Numbered from the stretch's first letter, positions 53,138-61,271 are shown. The stretch is 64,000 nucleotides of DNA from Cryobacterium sp. SO2 (GCF_026151165.2 NZ_CP117849.1:2108001-2172000), one strand, 5' to 3'. The notes: generated by a model from the sequence alone, not told the origin. Made by a program: numbers and translations.

Positions 53138-53731
53138 TCAGCTGCCGAAGCCGGCCTTCTGCACCTTCTGCAGGAAGTACTCGTGGAACCGGTGCTCCCC
53201 CGTGATCTCGGGGTGGAACGACGTGCCGAGCAGGTTGCCCTGTTCGACGGCCACGCAGCGCCCGTCCGCCACGGTGGCCAGGGCGGTGGCTCGGGGCCCG
53301 ACGCTCTCCACCACTGGCGCTCGAATGAAAACGGCGTGCACCGGGGGTGCGCCGAGCGCGGGGATGTCGAGGTCGGTCTCGAACGACGCGGTCTGCGACC
53401 CGAAGGCATTCCGGCGCACGCTGATGTCCAGCCCGCCGATGCTCTGCTGGCCCGAGATCCCGTCGAGCACGGTGTCGGCCAGCATGATCAGGCCGGCGCA
53501 GGTGCCGTAGACCGGCAGCCCGGCCGCCACGGCAGTGCGAAGCGGTTCAGCCAGGCTGAACATGCGGGTCAGCTTGTCCATCACGCTGGACTCGCCGCCC
53601 GGGATGACCAGGCCGTTGACACTGGCCAGTTCCTCCGGGCGGCGCACGAGCAGAACCTCGGTGCCGAGCGTGCGTAGAACGTCGGCGTGCTCGCGAAAAT
53701 CGCCCTGCAGGGCGAGTACTCCAACGGTCAT
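53138..53731 (-). CDS. pdxT: Pyridoxal 5'-phosphate synthase glutaminase subunit PdxT
   Basis: PdxT releases ammonia from glutamine for PdxS in vitamin B6 synthesis. The 197-residue protein has IPGGESSVM, the nucleophile in GTCAGLIML, and the His-Glu pair in SFHPEITG. It starts ten bases after the pdxS stop, an operon pair. Confidence 0.96.
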   Translation of the reverse strand: MTVGVLALQGDFREHADVLRTLGTEVLLVRRPEELASVNGLVIPGGESSVMDKLTRMFSLAEPLRTAVAAGLPVYGTCAGLIMLADTVLDGISGQQSIGGLDISVRRNAFGSQTASFETDLDIPALGAPPVHAVFIRAPVVESVGPRATALATVADGRCVAVEQGNLLGTSFHPEITGEHRFHEYFLQKVQKAGFGS

Positions 53732-53741
53732 GAAGCGGTGG

Positions 53742-54644
53742 CTACCAGCCGCGCTCAGACAGGCGGTGCGGTGCGGCGAGGTCGGACACGTTGATGCCGA
53801 CCATCGCTTCGCCGAGGCCGCGGGAGACGTCCGCGATGATCTTGGCGTCGTCGTAGAACGCGACGGCCTTGACGATCGCGTTGGCGCGCTCCTGCGGGTT
53901 TCCGGACTTGAAGATGCCGGAGCCCACGAACACGCCGTCGGCGCCGAGCTGCATCATCATGGCCGCGTCGGCCGGGGTGGCCACGCCACCGGCGGTGAAC
54001 AGCACAACGGGCAGCTTGCCGGTCGCGGCGATCTCGGCGACGAGCTCGTACGGGGCGGAGAGTTCCTTGGCGGCCACGTACAGCTCGTCCTTGGTGAGCG
54101 AGGACAGCCGGGCGATCTCGCCCTTGATGGTGCGGATGTGCTTGGTGGCTTCGGAGACGTCGCCGGTGCCGGCCTCGCCCTTCGAGCGGATCATCGCGGC
54201 ACCCTCGGTGATGCGACGCAGCGCCTCACCCAGGTTGGTCGCGCCGCACACGAACGGAACGGTGAAGTTCCACTTGTCGATGTGGTTGACGTAGTCGGCC
54301 GGGCTGAGCACCTCGGACTCGTCGATGTAGTCGACCTCGAGGGCCTGCAGCACCTGCGCTTCGACGAAGTGGCCGATCCGGGCCTTCGCCATGACGGGGA
54401 TGGAGACCTCGGCGATGATGCTGTCGATCAGGTCGGGGTCGCTCATGCGGGCGACACCACCCTGCGAGCGGATGTCGGCGGGAACACGCTCGAGCGCCAT
54501 CACGGCGACAGCGCCGGCGTCTTCGGCGATGCGGGCCTGCTCGGCGTTGACGACGTCCATGATGACGCCGCCCTTCAGCATCTCAGCGAGTCCGCGCTTG
54601 ACGCGGCTCGAGCCGAACTGCTCGGTAGAAGTGGTGTCAGTCAT
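53742..54644 (-). CDS. pdxS: Pyridoxal 5'-phosphate synthase subunit PdxS
   Basis: PdxS builds PLP from ribose 5-phosphate, glyceraldehyde 3-phosphate and ammonia. The 300-residue TIM-barrel protein has RGLAEMLKGGVIMDV, VDYIDESEVLSPAD and KWNFTVPFVCGATNLGEA, all family hallmarks. The ATG lies seven bases after TAGAAT, with no Shine-Dalgarno, so it looks leaderless. The pgsA-pimA block that separates HIT and pdxS in mycobacteria is absent. Confidence 0.97.
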   Translation of the reverse strand: MTDTTSTEQFGSSRVKRGLAEMLKGGVIMDVVNAEQARIAEDAGAVAVMALERVPADIRSQGGVARMSDPDLIDSIIAEVSIPVMAKARIGHFVEAQVLQALEVDYIDESEVLSPADYVNHIDKWNFTVPFVCGATNLGEALRRITEGAAMIRSKGEAGTGDVSEATKHIRTIKGEIARLSSLTKDELYVAAKELSAPYELVAEIAATGKLPVVLFTAGGVATPADAAMMMQLGADGVFVGSGIFKSGNPQERANAIVKAVAFYDDAKIIADVSRGLGEAMVGINVSDLAAPHRLSERGW

Positions 54645-54651
54645 AACTTCG

Positions 54652-54657
54652 ATTCTA
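54652..54657 (-). promoter_or_regulatory. -10 hexamer for leaderless pdxS
   Basis: TAGAAT on the minus strand ends seven bases before the pdxS ATG and no Shine-Dalgarno is present. Confidence 0.45.
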
Positions 54658-54737
54658 TTCCTTGTCTCTGGTGCCGCTTTTCGGGCGTCGGCACGGTGAT
54701 GTCCCTCATGATGAAGCAGCGCGGAGATTCCGACGGG

Positions 54738-55373
54738 TCAGGATTCCTCGACCGGCCAGCCCTCGGCGACCGAGCGACGCACGTCGCCCAAGAGCTGGGG
54801 AATGGCCTTGGTGCCGGCGATGATCGGGAAGAAGTTCGAGTCGAGCGCCCAGCGCGGCACAATGTGCTGATGCAGGTGTTCGGCGATCCCGGCGCCGGCG
54901 ATGCGGCCCTGGTTCATCCCGAGGTTGAAGCCATCACAGCCCGAGGTGGCCTTGAGCACGCGCATGGCCGTCTGGGTGAGGCTACCGATCTCGGCGACTT
55001 CCTCTGCGGTCGCCTCGTCATACGTCGCAACATGCCGGTACGGGCAGACCAGCAGGTGGCCGCTGTTGTACGGGAACAGGTTCAGGAGAACGTAGGCGTA
55101 CTTGCCGCGGGCCACGATCAGTGCCTTCTCGTCGTCCATCGACGGTGCGATGCAGAACGGGCAGTCATCGGGGTGCGGCTGCTGGCCGCCCTGGATGTAG
55201 ACCATGCGGTGCGGTGTCCACAGCCGCTGGAAGGCATCCGGGACGGCGGCGAAGTCGCCGGACATCTCCACCTGGACACCCTCGGTGATGTCCTGCGGGC
55301 TGCCGGACAGGCGGTCCCACGGTGTGTCCGTCGGCCCGCCTGCTTCGGGGACCACCGGAGTGCCGTCGGTCAT
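54738..55373 (-). CDS. HIT-family nucleotide-binding protein
   Basis: The 211-residue protein has the histidine triad motif HLHQHIVPRW and the NLFPYNSGHLLVCPYRH segment, with two cysteines in DDCPFC. It resembles Ap4A phosphorylase/hydrolase-type HIT proteins next to thrS in actinobacteria. The ATG lies two bases after the thrS stop, so it is co-expressed with thrS. Confidence 0.92.
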   Translation of the reverse strand: MTDGTPVVPEAGGPTDTPWDRLSGSPQDITEGVQVEMSGDFAAVPDAFQRLWTPHRMVYIQGGQQPHPDDCPFCIAPSMDDEKALIVARGKYAYVLLNLFPYNSGHLLVCPYRHVATYDEATAEEVAEIGSLTQTAMRVLKATSGCDGFNLGMNQGRIAGAGIAEHLHQHIVPRWALDSNFFPIIAGTKAIPQLLGDVRRSVAEGWPVEES

Positions 55374-55375
55374 CG

Positions 55376-57406
55376 TCAGGCCTGGTCCGCGGCAGCCGCT
55401 GCCACCGGGGCGGCAGATGCGCCGCCCTCGGCGAAATCAGCGGCACCGAGGACCTGCGCGCGGGTGCGGATCGACGCGATGATCCCGCGGACGGCGTCGG
55501 CGACCGGCACCCCGTTTTCCTGGGTGCCGTCACGGAACCGGAAGCTGACCGCGCCGTTCGCGCGGTCGTCTTCGCCGACGATGAGCTGGAACGGGATCCT
55601 CTGCAGGGTGGCGTTGCGGATCTTCTTCTGCATCCGGTCGCTGGACGAGTCGAGTTCCACCCGCACACCGGCGGTCTTGAGCGTCGCCAGGACCTCCCAC
55701 AGGTAGTCCTCGTACTGCTCGGACACGGGGATCCCGATGACCTGCACCGGGGACAGCCAGACCGGGAACGCGCCGGCGTAGTGCTCGAGCAGGATGGCGA
55801 AGAATCGTTCGATCGAACCGAGCAGCGCGCGGTGGATCATCACGGGCTGCTGGCGGGTGCCGTCCGGCGCCGTGTACTCGAGGTCGAACAGCTCGGGCTG
55901 GTTGAAGTCGAGTTGCACTGTGGAGAGCTGCCAGGTGCGGCCGATCGCATCCCGCGCCTGCACGGAGATCTTGGGGCCGTAGAACGCCGCTCCGCCGGGG
56001 TCGGCCACGAGCTCGAGTCCAGAGTCCTCGCCGACCTTCCGGAGCGTCTCGGTCGCGGCTTCCCACTGCTCGTCCGTGCCGACCGATTTCTTGGGGTCGC
56101 GGGTGGACAGCTCGAGGTAGAAGTCGGTGAGGCCGTAGCCACGGAGGGTCTCGAAGACGAATTCCAGCTGGCTGGCGACTTCGGCCCGCACCTGGTCCTG
56201 CGTCACGTAGATGTGCGCGTCGTCCTGGGTAAGCCCGCGCACGCGGGTGAGGCCCTGCAGGGTGCCGCTCTTTTCGTACCGGTACACGGTGCCGAACTCG
56301 GCGAGGCGCAACGGAAGCTCGCGGTAGCTGCGGCCGCGGGCCTTGAAGATCAGGTTGTGCATCGGGCAGTTCATGGGCTTGAGGTAATAGTCCTGGCCCT
56401 GGCGGGTGATGTTTCCCTCGGCGTCTACCTCTTCGTCCAGGTGCATCGGCGGGAACATGCCGTCGCGGTACCAGTTGAGGTGCTGGCTGGTTTCGAACAG
56501 GTGGCCCTTGGTGATGTGCGGGGTGTTGACGAGGTCGTAGCCGTTGGCGAGGAGTCGCTCGCGCATGTAGTTTTCGATCTCGGAGCGGATGATGCCGCCC
56601 TTGGGGTGGAAGACCGCGAGGCCGGAGCCGATCTCCTCGGGGAACGAGAACAAGTCCAGTTCCTGGCCGAGCTTGCGGTGGTCGCGCTTGGCCGCTTCAG
56701 CCTGACGGGTCTGGTAGGCGCGCAGTTCGTCCTTGGTGGGCCAGGCGGTGCCGTAGATGCGCTGCAACTGCGGGTTCTTCTCGGAGCCGCGCCAGTAGGC
56801 CGCCGCCAGGCGGGTGAGGGAGTAGCCGTTGCCGATCATGCGGGTGTTGGGCAGGTGCGGGCCGCGGCAGAGGTCCTTCCACACGGTCTCGCCGGACTTG
56901 GGGTCGACGTTGTCGTAGATGGTCAGCTCGGCGCCGCCCACCTCGACTGATTCGTTGTCGCCGCCGTCGGTCGCGCTGGCCGCGACCCCCTTGAGGCCGA
57001 TGAGTTCGAGCTTGTACGGCTCTGCGGCGAGTTCGGCACGGGCCTCGTCGTCGGTCACCACTCGGCGCACAAAACGCTGGCCCTGGCGGATGATGCGGTC
57101 CATGGCCTTCTCGAGCGACTTGATGTCTTCGGGCGTGAACGGTTCTGCGACGTCGAAGTCGTAGTAGAAGCCGTCGGTGACGGGCGGCCCGATGCCCAGG
57201 CGCGCGGCCGGGTTCACGGTCTGCACGGCCTGCGCGAGCACGTGGGCGGCCGAGTGCCGCAGGATGTTCAGCCCGTCTGGCGAGTCGATGGTCACCGGGG
57301 TGACGTCATCCGTTGGTGTCACCGTGGTGGCCAGGTCCCTGAGCTCGCCGTTGACGCGCATGGCGACAACGGATCGGTCGGTGAATAGCTCAAAACCGTC
57401 AACCAC
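55376..57406 (-). CDS. thrS: Threonyl-tRNA synthetase
   Basis: The 676-residue class II synthetase charges tRNA-Thr. It has an N-terminal TGS-like part, an editing domain with RHSAAHVLAQAV and YYDFDV, a catalytic core with motif 2 FRYE-like YRYEKSGTLQGLTRVRG, and an anticodon-binding domain. I prefer the GTG at 57406 because AAGGGAG lies eight bases upstream. An ATG at 57439 would add 11 residues. A TAAAGT hexamer near 57447-57452 fits a short leader. Confidence 0.96.
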   Translation of the reverse strand: MVDGFELFTDRSVVAMRVNGELRDLATTVTPTDDVTPVTIDSPDGLNILRHSAAHVLAQAVQTVNPAARLGIGPPVTDGFYYDFDVAEPFTPEDIKSLEKAMDRIIRQGQRFVRRVVTDDEARAELAAEPYKLELIGLKGVAASATDGGDNESVEVGGAELTIYDNVDPKSGETVWKDLCRGPHLPNTRMIGNGYSLTRLAAAYWRGSEKNPQLQRIYGTAWPTKDELRAYQTRQAEAAKRDHRKLGQELDLFSFPEEIGSGLAVFHPKGGIIRSEIENYMRERLLANGYDLVNTPHITKGHLFETSQHLNWYRDGMFPPMHLDEEVDAEGNITRQGQDYYLKPMNCPMHNLIFKARGRSYRELPLRLAEFGTVYRYEKSGTLQGLTRVRGLTQDDAHIYVTQDQVRAEVASQLEFVFETLRGYGLTDFYLELSTRDPKKSVGTDEQWEAATETLRKVGEDSGLELVADPGGAAFYGPKISVQARDAIGRTWQLSTVQLDFNQPELFDLEYTAPDGTRQQPVMIHRALLGSIERFFAILLEHYAGAFPVWLSPVQVIGIPVSEQYEDYLWEVLATLKTAGVRVELDSSSDRMQKKIRNATLQRIPFQLIVGEDDRANGAVSFRFRDGTQENGVPVADAVRGIIASIRTRAQVLGAADFAEGGASAAPVAAAAADQA

Positions 57407-57488
57407 GTGTATTACTCCCTTGAGTTGCGAACCATTCAACTTTAGCGGGCGGGAGTGGGCGTGTTGACTGGTGCGGAAGCCGGGCAGG

Positions 57489-58055
57489 TCAGGGCGTGAA
57501 CGGGGGCTGCAGTCCCACGGCGGCGCAGAACGCGTCGGGGTCGCCGGCGTTCACGTTGTCGGAACCCACGGGGAAGACCGCGTAGACGCCGTCGGGGCGC
57601 AGGCAGGCCTGCAGGTCGGGCGAGGCGGGGGCCGGCGTCTCGCCGCCGCCGGAGGGCACCGTGCTCAGGCCGGACGTTCCGGTGCCGAAGAAGTCGATCG
57701 CCCACACCGACGCGCAGTTCTCCACCGCTGCCGCGGCCGGGTCGACGACCGGGGCGAGTGGGGTGACCGTGCCGTCCCCATCGATCTGATCGGTGGGGCT
57801 GCCGACCTGCGTGAACGTCGAGTCTGTGCTGGCTTCGGCATAACAATAGGCCGAGAGGCTGCGGAGTTCGGGCGTGGCCAGGGTGATCCAGGCCGTGCCG
57901 CCGACGCCGGCGAGCAGCAGGGCGGTTGCGGTTGCCGCAACGGCACGGTGTCGACTCCTCCGCTGCACCCGTTGGGCCTCCAGGGTGTGCAGCAGCCGCT
58001 CTTCGAACCGATCGAAGTCGTCGTCTGTGGGGATGAGCAGGTTATCGGGCACCAT
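57489..58055 (-). CDS. Single-pass membrane protein coupled to the ECF sigma factor (putative anti-sigma)
   Basis: The 188-residue protein has a 40-residue cytoplasmic N-terminus (DDDFDRFEERLLHTLEAQRVQ), one membrane segment near residues 40-62 (AVAATATALLLAGVGGTAW) and an extracytoplasmic region with several cysteines. This layout and the 14-base overlap with the sigma gene suggest an anti-sigma factor. No zinc-binding HxxxCxxC motif is seen in the N-terminus, so the assignment is inferred from position. Confidence 0.6.
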   Translation of the reverse strand: MVPDNLLIPTDDDFDRFEERLLHTLEAQRVQRRSRHRAVAATATALLLAGVGGTAWITLATPELRSLSAYCYAEASTDSTFTQVGSPTDQIDGDGTVTPLAPVVDPAAAAVENCASVWAIDFFGTGTSGLSTVPSGGGETPAPASPDLQACLRPDGVYAVFPVGSDNVNAGDPDAFCAAVGLQPPFTP

Positions 58056-58704
58056 GATTCGGTTCTCCTTTCAGCAGCGTGAGTTCGTCGCGGAGCCGAC
58101 CCTTCAGCCTGGACAGACGGTTGCGCACAGTGGCGTGGGTGATGCCGAGACGACCGGCGGCTTGTTCGTAACTCAGGTCGTCGATGAGACAGAGCTCGAA
58201 GATGCGTTGGTCCACGGCGGGCAGAGTGGCGATGATCGTGTGGATGTTGCGCATGGCTTCGTCGCCGATGGCCAGAGTCTCCGGCGACGGCCTGTCGTCG
58301 GCGACGTCGAATGTGTCGTCGAGGCTGTCGCGGGGACGGCGGACCTCCGCTCGGCGTCGGTTCAGGGCGAGGTAACGCGCCGTGGTGACGAGCCAGGGCA
58401 CCGCTGATTCGCCCACCAGATCGATTCCGGCGCGCTTGTTCCACAGGGTCAGGAAGGCATCCTGCAGCACCTCTTCCGAGTCCGGCCGGGAGCGCAGTAC
58501 GGAAAAGGCCGCCCAGTACACGGTGCGCTGATGCACGCGGAAGAGCGTGCGGAATGCCTGACGGTCTCCGGCTCTCACGAGTGCGAACAGGTCGAGGTCA
58601 CTCGTGGGGAGGGCGTCGGCATCCGGCGCGTCGGCGTCGGGCAACTCGGCGTCGGGCAACTCGGCGTCGGGGACTGATGCTGCTGGCCGCATCCGCTCCC
58701 CCAT
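58042..58704 (-). CDS. ECF-type RNA polymerase sigma factor
   Basis: The 220-residue protein has a sigma-70 region 2 (QAFRTLFRVHQRTVYWAAF, then DSEEVLQDAFLTLWNKR) and region 4 (LPAVDQRIFELCLIDDLSYEQAAGRLGITHATVRNRL). It lacks region 3, as ECF factors do. The N-terminal 30 residues carry repeats such as ELPDA encoded by a 15-bp minisatellite. Start choice lies between ATG 58704 and ATG 58692. It overlaps the membrane partner by 14 bases. Confidence 0.88.
   Translation of the reverse strand: MGERMRPAASVPDAELPDAELPDADAPDADALPTSDLDLFALVRAGDRQAFRTLFRVHQRTVYWAAFSVLRSRPDSEEVLQDAFLTLWNKRAGIDLVGESAVPWLVTTARYLALNRRRAEVRRPRDSLDDTFDVADDRPSPETLAIGDEAMRNIHTIIATLPAVDQRIFELCLIDDLSYEQAAGRLGITHATVRNRLSRLKGRLRDELTLLKGEPNHGAR
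58621..58680 (-). repeat. 15-bp minisatellite in the ECF sigma gene
   Basis: Four 15-base units of the plus-strand type GTCGGGCAACTCGGC, two of them identical, encode the pentapeptide ELPDA near the sigma N-terminus. Confidence 0.8.
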
Positions 58705-58812
58705 CCCACTCGCCCGGCGACCGTTGCCGCTGTGCCTCTACTGGGTAGGTGTCCGGCACAACGCCCATCGTCTCAGGAATCAGGCGGGGAACGACGAACA
58801 GTTAACGAGAGA

Positions 58813-58854
58813 GGGCGTAGCCGGCCGGTCCTGCTGGACCAACCGGCAACGCCC
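58813..58854 (-). terminator. Structured hairpin after tRNA-Val copy 1
   Basis: GGGCGT, CCGG and GGTCC pair with GGACC, CCGG and ACGCCC around a four-base loop, with two symmetric 2x2 internal loops. It lies 32 bases after the tRNA-Val end on the minus strand. The following TCTCTCGTT is only weakly U-rich, so termination is likely but not certain. Confidence 0.6.
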
Positions 58855-58886
58855 GTGAGCATTCCCTCTTATTTGCTGCAACTACG

Positions 58887-58961
58887 TGGTGGGCGATACT
58901 GGGATCGAACCAGTGACCTCTTCCGTGTCAGGGAAGCGCGCTACCGCTGCGCCAATCGCCC
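58887..58961 (-). tRNA. tRNA-Val(GAC), copy 1
   Basis: The minus strand folds into a complete cloverleaf of 72 bases starting GGGCGATTGGCGCAG, with anticodon loop CTGACAC (anticodon GAC) and TTCGATC T-loop. The acceptor stem pairs GGGCGAT with ATCGCCC, the discriminator is A, and CCA is encoded (plus-strand TGG at 58887-58889). Confidence 0.95.
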
Positions 58962-58986
58962 AGGACCGCGACTTGTGATCGCGGGC

Positions 58987-59060
58987 TGGAGGTGGATACG
59001 GGATTCGAACCCGTGTAGACGGCTTTGCAGGCCGTTGCCTCGCCTCTCGGCCAATCCACC
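58987..59060 (-). tRNA. tRNA-Cys(GCA), copy 1
   Basis: The minus strand starts GGTGGATTGGCCGAG, with anticodon loop CTGCAAA (GCA), T-loop TTCGAAT, U discriminator and an encoded CCA. The U73 discriminator is a tRNA-Cys identity base. Confidence 0.95.
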
Positions 59061-59090
59061 GTGTTCAGTCAAACGTGTACACCCAAAGAA

Positions 59091-59110
59091 AATCGGCCTC
59101 TCGGCCGATT
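59091..59110 (-). terminator. Hairpin after tRNA-Gly copy 1
   Basis: AATCGGCC-GAGA-GGCCGATT on the minus strand is followed by TTCTTTGGG. It starts eight bases after the tRNA-Gly end, so it likely stops or processes that transcript. Confidence 0.65.
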
Positions 59111-59117
59111 CACTTCG

Positions 59118-59189
59118 AGCGGATGACGAGATTCGAACTCGCGACCCTCACCTTGGCAAGGTGATGCGCTACCACTGCGCCACATCCGC
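59118..59189 (-). tRNA. tRNA-Gly(GCC), copy 1
   Basis: The minus strand starts GCGGATGTGGCGCAG, with anticodon loop TTGCCAA (GCC), T-loop TTCGAAT and U discriminator. CCA is not encoded (CGA follows). Confidence 0.95.
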
Positions 59190-59321
59190 AACTGCGCGCA
59201 TTTCTGCGTGCTTGGAAGACTCTACTCGATCCTGGAGACGCCGTGTGCACATGACGCGCCGACGGGCTCCTGTGGCACCGCGAATTACCCGTTGTGCCCC
59301 GTAATCCCGGGGCAAAACAAA

Positions 59322-59346
59322 AAACCCCCGGGTTTACCGGGGGTTT
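59322..59346 (-). terminator. Terminator between the two tRNA triplets
   Basis: On the minus strand AAACCCCCGG-TAAACCC-style arms form a CCCCCGG/CCGGGGG stem followed by TTTTTTG. It lies 28 bases after tRNA-Val copy 2, so the second triplet is a separate transcript from the first. Confidence 0.85.
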
Positions 59347-59374
59347 CTAATCCTGCGCTGCTCTTACTTATCTG

Positions 59375-59446
59375 TGGGCGATACTGGGATCGAACCAGTG
59401 ACCTCTTCCGTGTCAGGGAAGCGCGCTACCGCTGCGCCAATCGCCC
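59375..59446 (-). tRNA. tRNA-Val(GAC), copy 2
   Basis: The 72-base body is identical to copy 1 (anticodon GAC, A discriminator). Unlike copy 1, the next three bases read CAG, so CCA is not encoded. Confidence 0.95.
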
Positions 59447-59484
59447 AGATCCTGCAAAGCACATGAAAACTATACTTCTCAGGC

Positions 59485-59558
59485 TGGAGGTGGATACGGG
59501 ATTCGAACCCGTGTATACGGCTTTGCAGGCCGCTGCCTCGCCTCTCGGCCAATCCACC
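59485..59558 (-). tRNA. tRNA-Cys(GCA), copy 2
   Basis: Matches copy 1 except two bases in and next to the anticodon stem (GCGGC against ACGGC, giving a G-U pair at the stem top, and one variable-loop change). CCA is encoded. Confidence 0.95.
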
Positions 59559-59589
59559 GTGCTTGTTTCGCCGTACTTGTACCAAAGAG

Positions 59590-59609
59590 AATCGGCCTCT
59601 CGGCCGATT
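59590..59609 (-). terminator. Hairpin after tRNA-Gly copy 2
   Basis: The AATCGGCC/GGCCGATT stem is the same as after copy 1. The following sequence is TCTCTTT, so the uridine tract is weaker. Confidence 0.55.
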
Positions 59610-59616
59610 CAATTCG

Positions 59617-59688
59617 AGCGGATGACGAGATTCGAACTCGCGACCCTCACCTTGGCAAGGTGATGCGCTACCACTGCGCCACATCCGC
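59617..59688 (-). tRNA. tRNA-Gly(GCC), copy 2
   Basis: The body is identical to copy 1, with anticodon GCC and U discriminator. CCA is not encoded. Confidence 0.95.
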
Positions 59689-59847
59689 AACTGCTCGCAT
59701 TTCTGCGTGCGTTGAAGACTCTAGCCGATAGTGCGGCGCATATTCAAACCGAGCGAATGCAGCGTGTCGCGGCCTCTCGATGTGCGCTGGACGCCCGGTC
59801 TGGTCTAGTATCAAATGTCGCAGTCGAGAGGTTTTCGAGTGTGGTTC

Positions 59848-59920
59848 GGGCGATTGGCGCAGTTGGTAGCGCGCTTCCTTCACACGGAAGAGGTCGTGGG
59901 TTCGAGTCCCGCATCGCCCA
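59848..59920 (+). tRNA. tRNA-Val(CAC)
   Basis: The plus strand forms a 73-base cloverleaf starting GGGCGATTGGCGCAGTTGG, with anticodon loop TTCACAC (CAC, reading GUG). The acceptor stem GGGCGAT/ATCGCCC, A discriminator and TTCGAGT T-loop are present. CCA is not encoded (CCG follows). Confidence 0.95.
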
Positions 59921-59925
59921 CCGAG

Positions 59926-59952
59926 AAAGCCCCCGGTCACCCGGGGGCTTTT
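59926..59952. terminator. Bidirectional terminator after tRNA-Val(CAC) and glpX
   Basis: AAAGCCCCCGG-TCAC-CCGGGGGCTTTT forms a strong stem followed by TTTT on the plus strand, and the reverse reads a T-run for glpX on the minus strand. It lies between the convergent tRNA and glpX. Confidence 0.9.
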
Positions 59953-60014
59953 GCCGTTTCCGGCCCGGGAATCGGCCGCACCGTTGTCCCCGAGTTCGAC
60001 GGCGCGGCCCGGTG

Positions 60015-60926
60015 CTACCGCACGGGCGTCGATGCGAACAACACTCGGTCGCTCGCCACCAGGTCGTCGAGTGTGAGCACCCGGGCCAGATCGTGGCCGG
60101 CGGCCAGTGCCAGCCGCACCTGGTCATCGCCCTGAGGTGCGAGCCTGCCCTCCATGAAGCCGTTCAATGCGCGAATCGCGCACGCCGTGAGCACACCCTC
60201 GGGAGTACCGCCGATGCCCATGGCCAGGTCGATGTCCCCGCCCGGCGTGGCTGCGGCAATGGCCGTGGAGACGTCACCCTCCCCGGCCAGTTGCACTCGT
60301 GCGCCGGCTGCCCGCAATTCGGCCACCAGGCCAGCATGCCGGGGCTTGTCGAGTACGGCTACGGTGATGTCCGCCACCGGCTTGCCCAGCGCGTCCGCCA
60401 GCCGTCGCACGTTGTCGGTCGGGGTGGCCAGCAGGTCGAGCACCCCACGGCCCGCGGACGACGAGATCAGCTTGTCCATGTAGAAAACGTCGGTGGGGTC
60501 GAACAGGGTGCCGCGCGGGGCGAGAGCGATGACGCAGACCGAGCCAGCCAGGCCCTCTTGCACAAGCCGGGTTCCGTCCAACGGGTCCACGGCGATGTCG
60601 CAGGCCGGACCGTGACCAGAGCCGAGCCGTTCACCATTGGCAAGCATGGGCGCTTCATCCTTCTCCCCCTCTCCGATCACGACCACGCCGGCGAACGGGG
60701 CCGGCACCAGCACGGCGCGCATGGCGGCCACTGCCGCGGCATCCGCCGCGTTCTTGTCACCGCGGCCGAACCAACCGCCGGCAGCAAGCGCTGCCTCGAC
60801 CGTCGCCGCACGCACAGCATCGACCAGTTCGGGGGAAAAGTGCTCGGCGCCGATCACCGTGCTGATGCTCGCGCTGGGCGTGAGGGGGCTGGGCGTGAGA
60901 GGGCCGGCCGTGGTGTTGCTGCTCAT
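60015..60926 (-). CDS. glpX: Fructose-1,6-bisphosphatase, class II
   Basis: GlpX dephosphorylates fructose 1,6-bisphosphate in gluconeogenesis. The 303-residue protein has GWFGRGDKNAAD, the GEGEKDEAPML active-site segment, DPLDGTRL and MGIGGTPEG. It ends at FASTPVR, about 30-35 residues shorter than usual family members. The downstream sequence does not restore the usual tail in any frame I checked. The ATG lies eight bases after a TACCAT hexamer. Confidence 0.92.
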   Translation of the reverse strand: MSSNTTAGPLTPSPLTPSASISTVIGAEHFSPELVDAVRAATVEAALAAGGWFGRGDKNAADAAAVAAMRAVLVPAPFAGVVVIGEGEKDEAPMLANGERLGSGHGPACDIAVDPLDGTRLVQEGLAGSVCVIALAPRGTLFDPTDVFYMDKLISSSAGRGVLDLLATPTDNVRRLADALGKPVADITVAVLDKPRHAGLVAELRAAGARVQLAGEGDVSTAIAAATPGGDIDLAMGIGGTPEGVLTACAIRALNGFMEGRLAPQGDDQVRLALAAGHDLARVLTLDDLVASDRVLFASTPVR

Positions 60927-60968
60927 GGGAGTCGATGGTACTCGCCGGGTTCGTCGGACACGGCGGGA

Positions 60969-60974
60969 TAAGGT
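60969..60974 (+). promoter_or_regulatory. -10 hexamer for leaderless start at 60981
   Basis: TAAGGT is followed by CGACAG and then a GTG start, the same six-base spacing as elsewhere in the window. Confidence 0.45.
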
Positions 60975-60980
60975 CGACAG

Positions 60981-61271
60981 GTGATCAGAGAACACGCCAT
61001 CCTCCCCGTCGTTCCCGGCCAAGAGGATGCTTTCCTCGTCGCCTTCCAGCACGCTCGCCCCCTCATCGAGGCCATGGCCGGCTTCCGCGGACTCAGCCTG
61101 TCCCGGTCCGTCGAGGCACCGTCGTCCTTCCTGCTGCTCGTGGACTGGGACCGTCTCGAAGACCACACCGAGGGGTTCAGGGGCTCCCCCGAATATGCCC
61201 GGTGGAAGGCGTTGCTGCACCCGTTCTACGACCCGTTCCCCGATGTACAGCACTTCGTTTCCGTAAGCTGA
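60981..61271 (+). CDS. Antibiotic biosynthesis monooxygenase-family protein
   Basis: The 96-residue protein has the ABM fold pattern: N-terminal REHAILPVVPGQEDAF, central FRGLSLSRSVEAPSSFLLLVDWDRLEDH, and C-terminal FRGSPEYARWKALLHPFYD. Such small ferredoxin-like proteins oxidise or stabilise small substrates. The substrate here is unknown. It is divergent from glpX and predicted leaderless. Confidence 0.85.
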   Translation: MIREHAILPVVPGQEDAFLVAFQHARPLIEAMAGFRGLSLSRSVEAPSSFLLLVDWDRLEDHTEGFRGSPEYARWKALLHPFYDPFPDVQHFVSVS

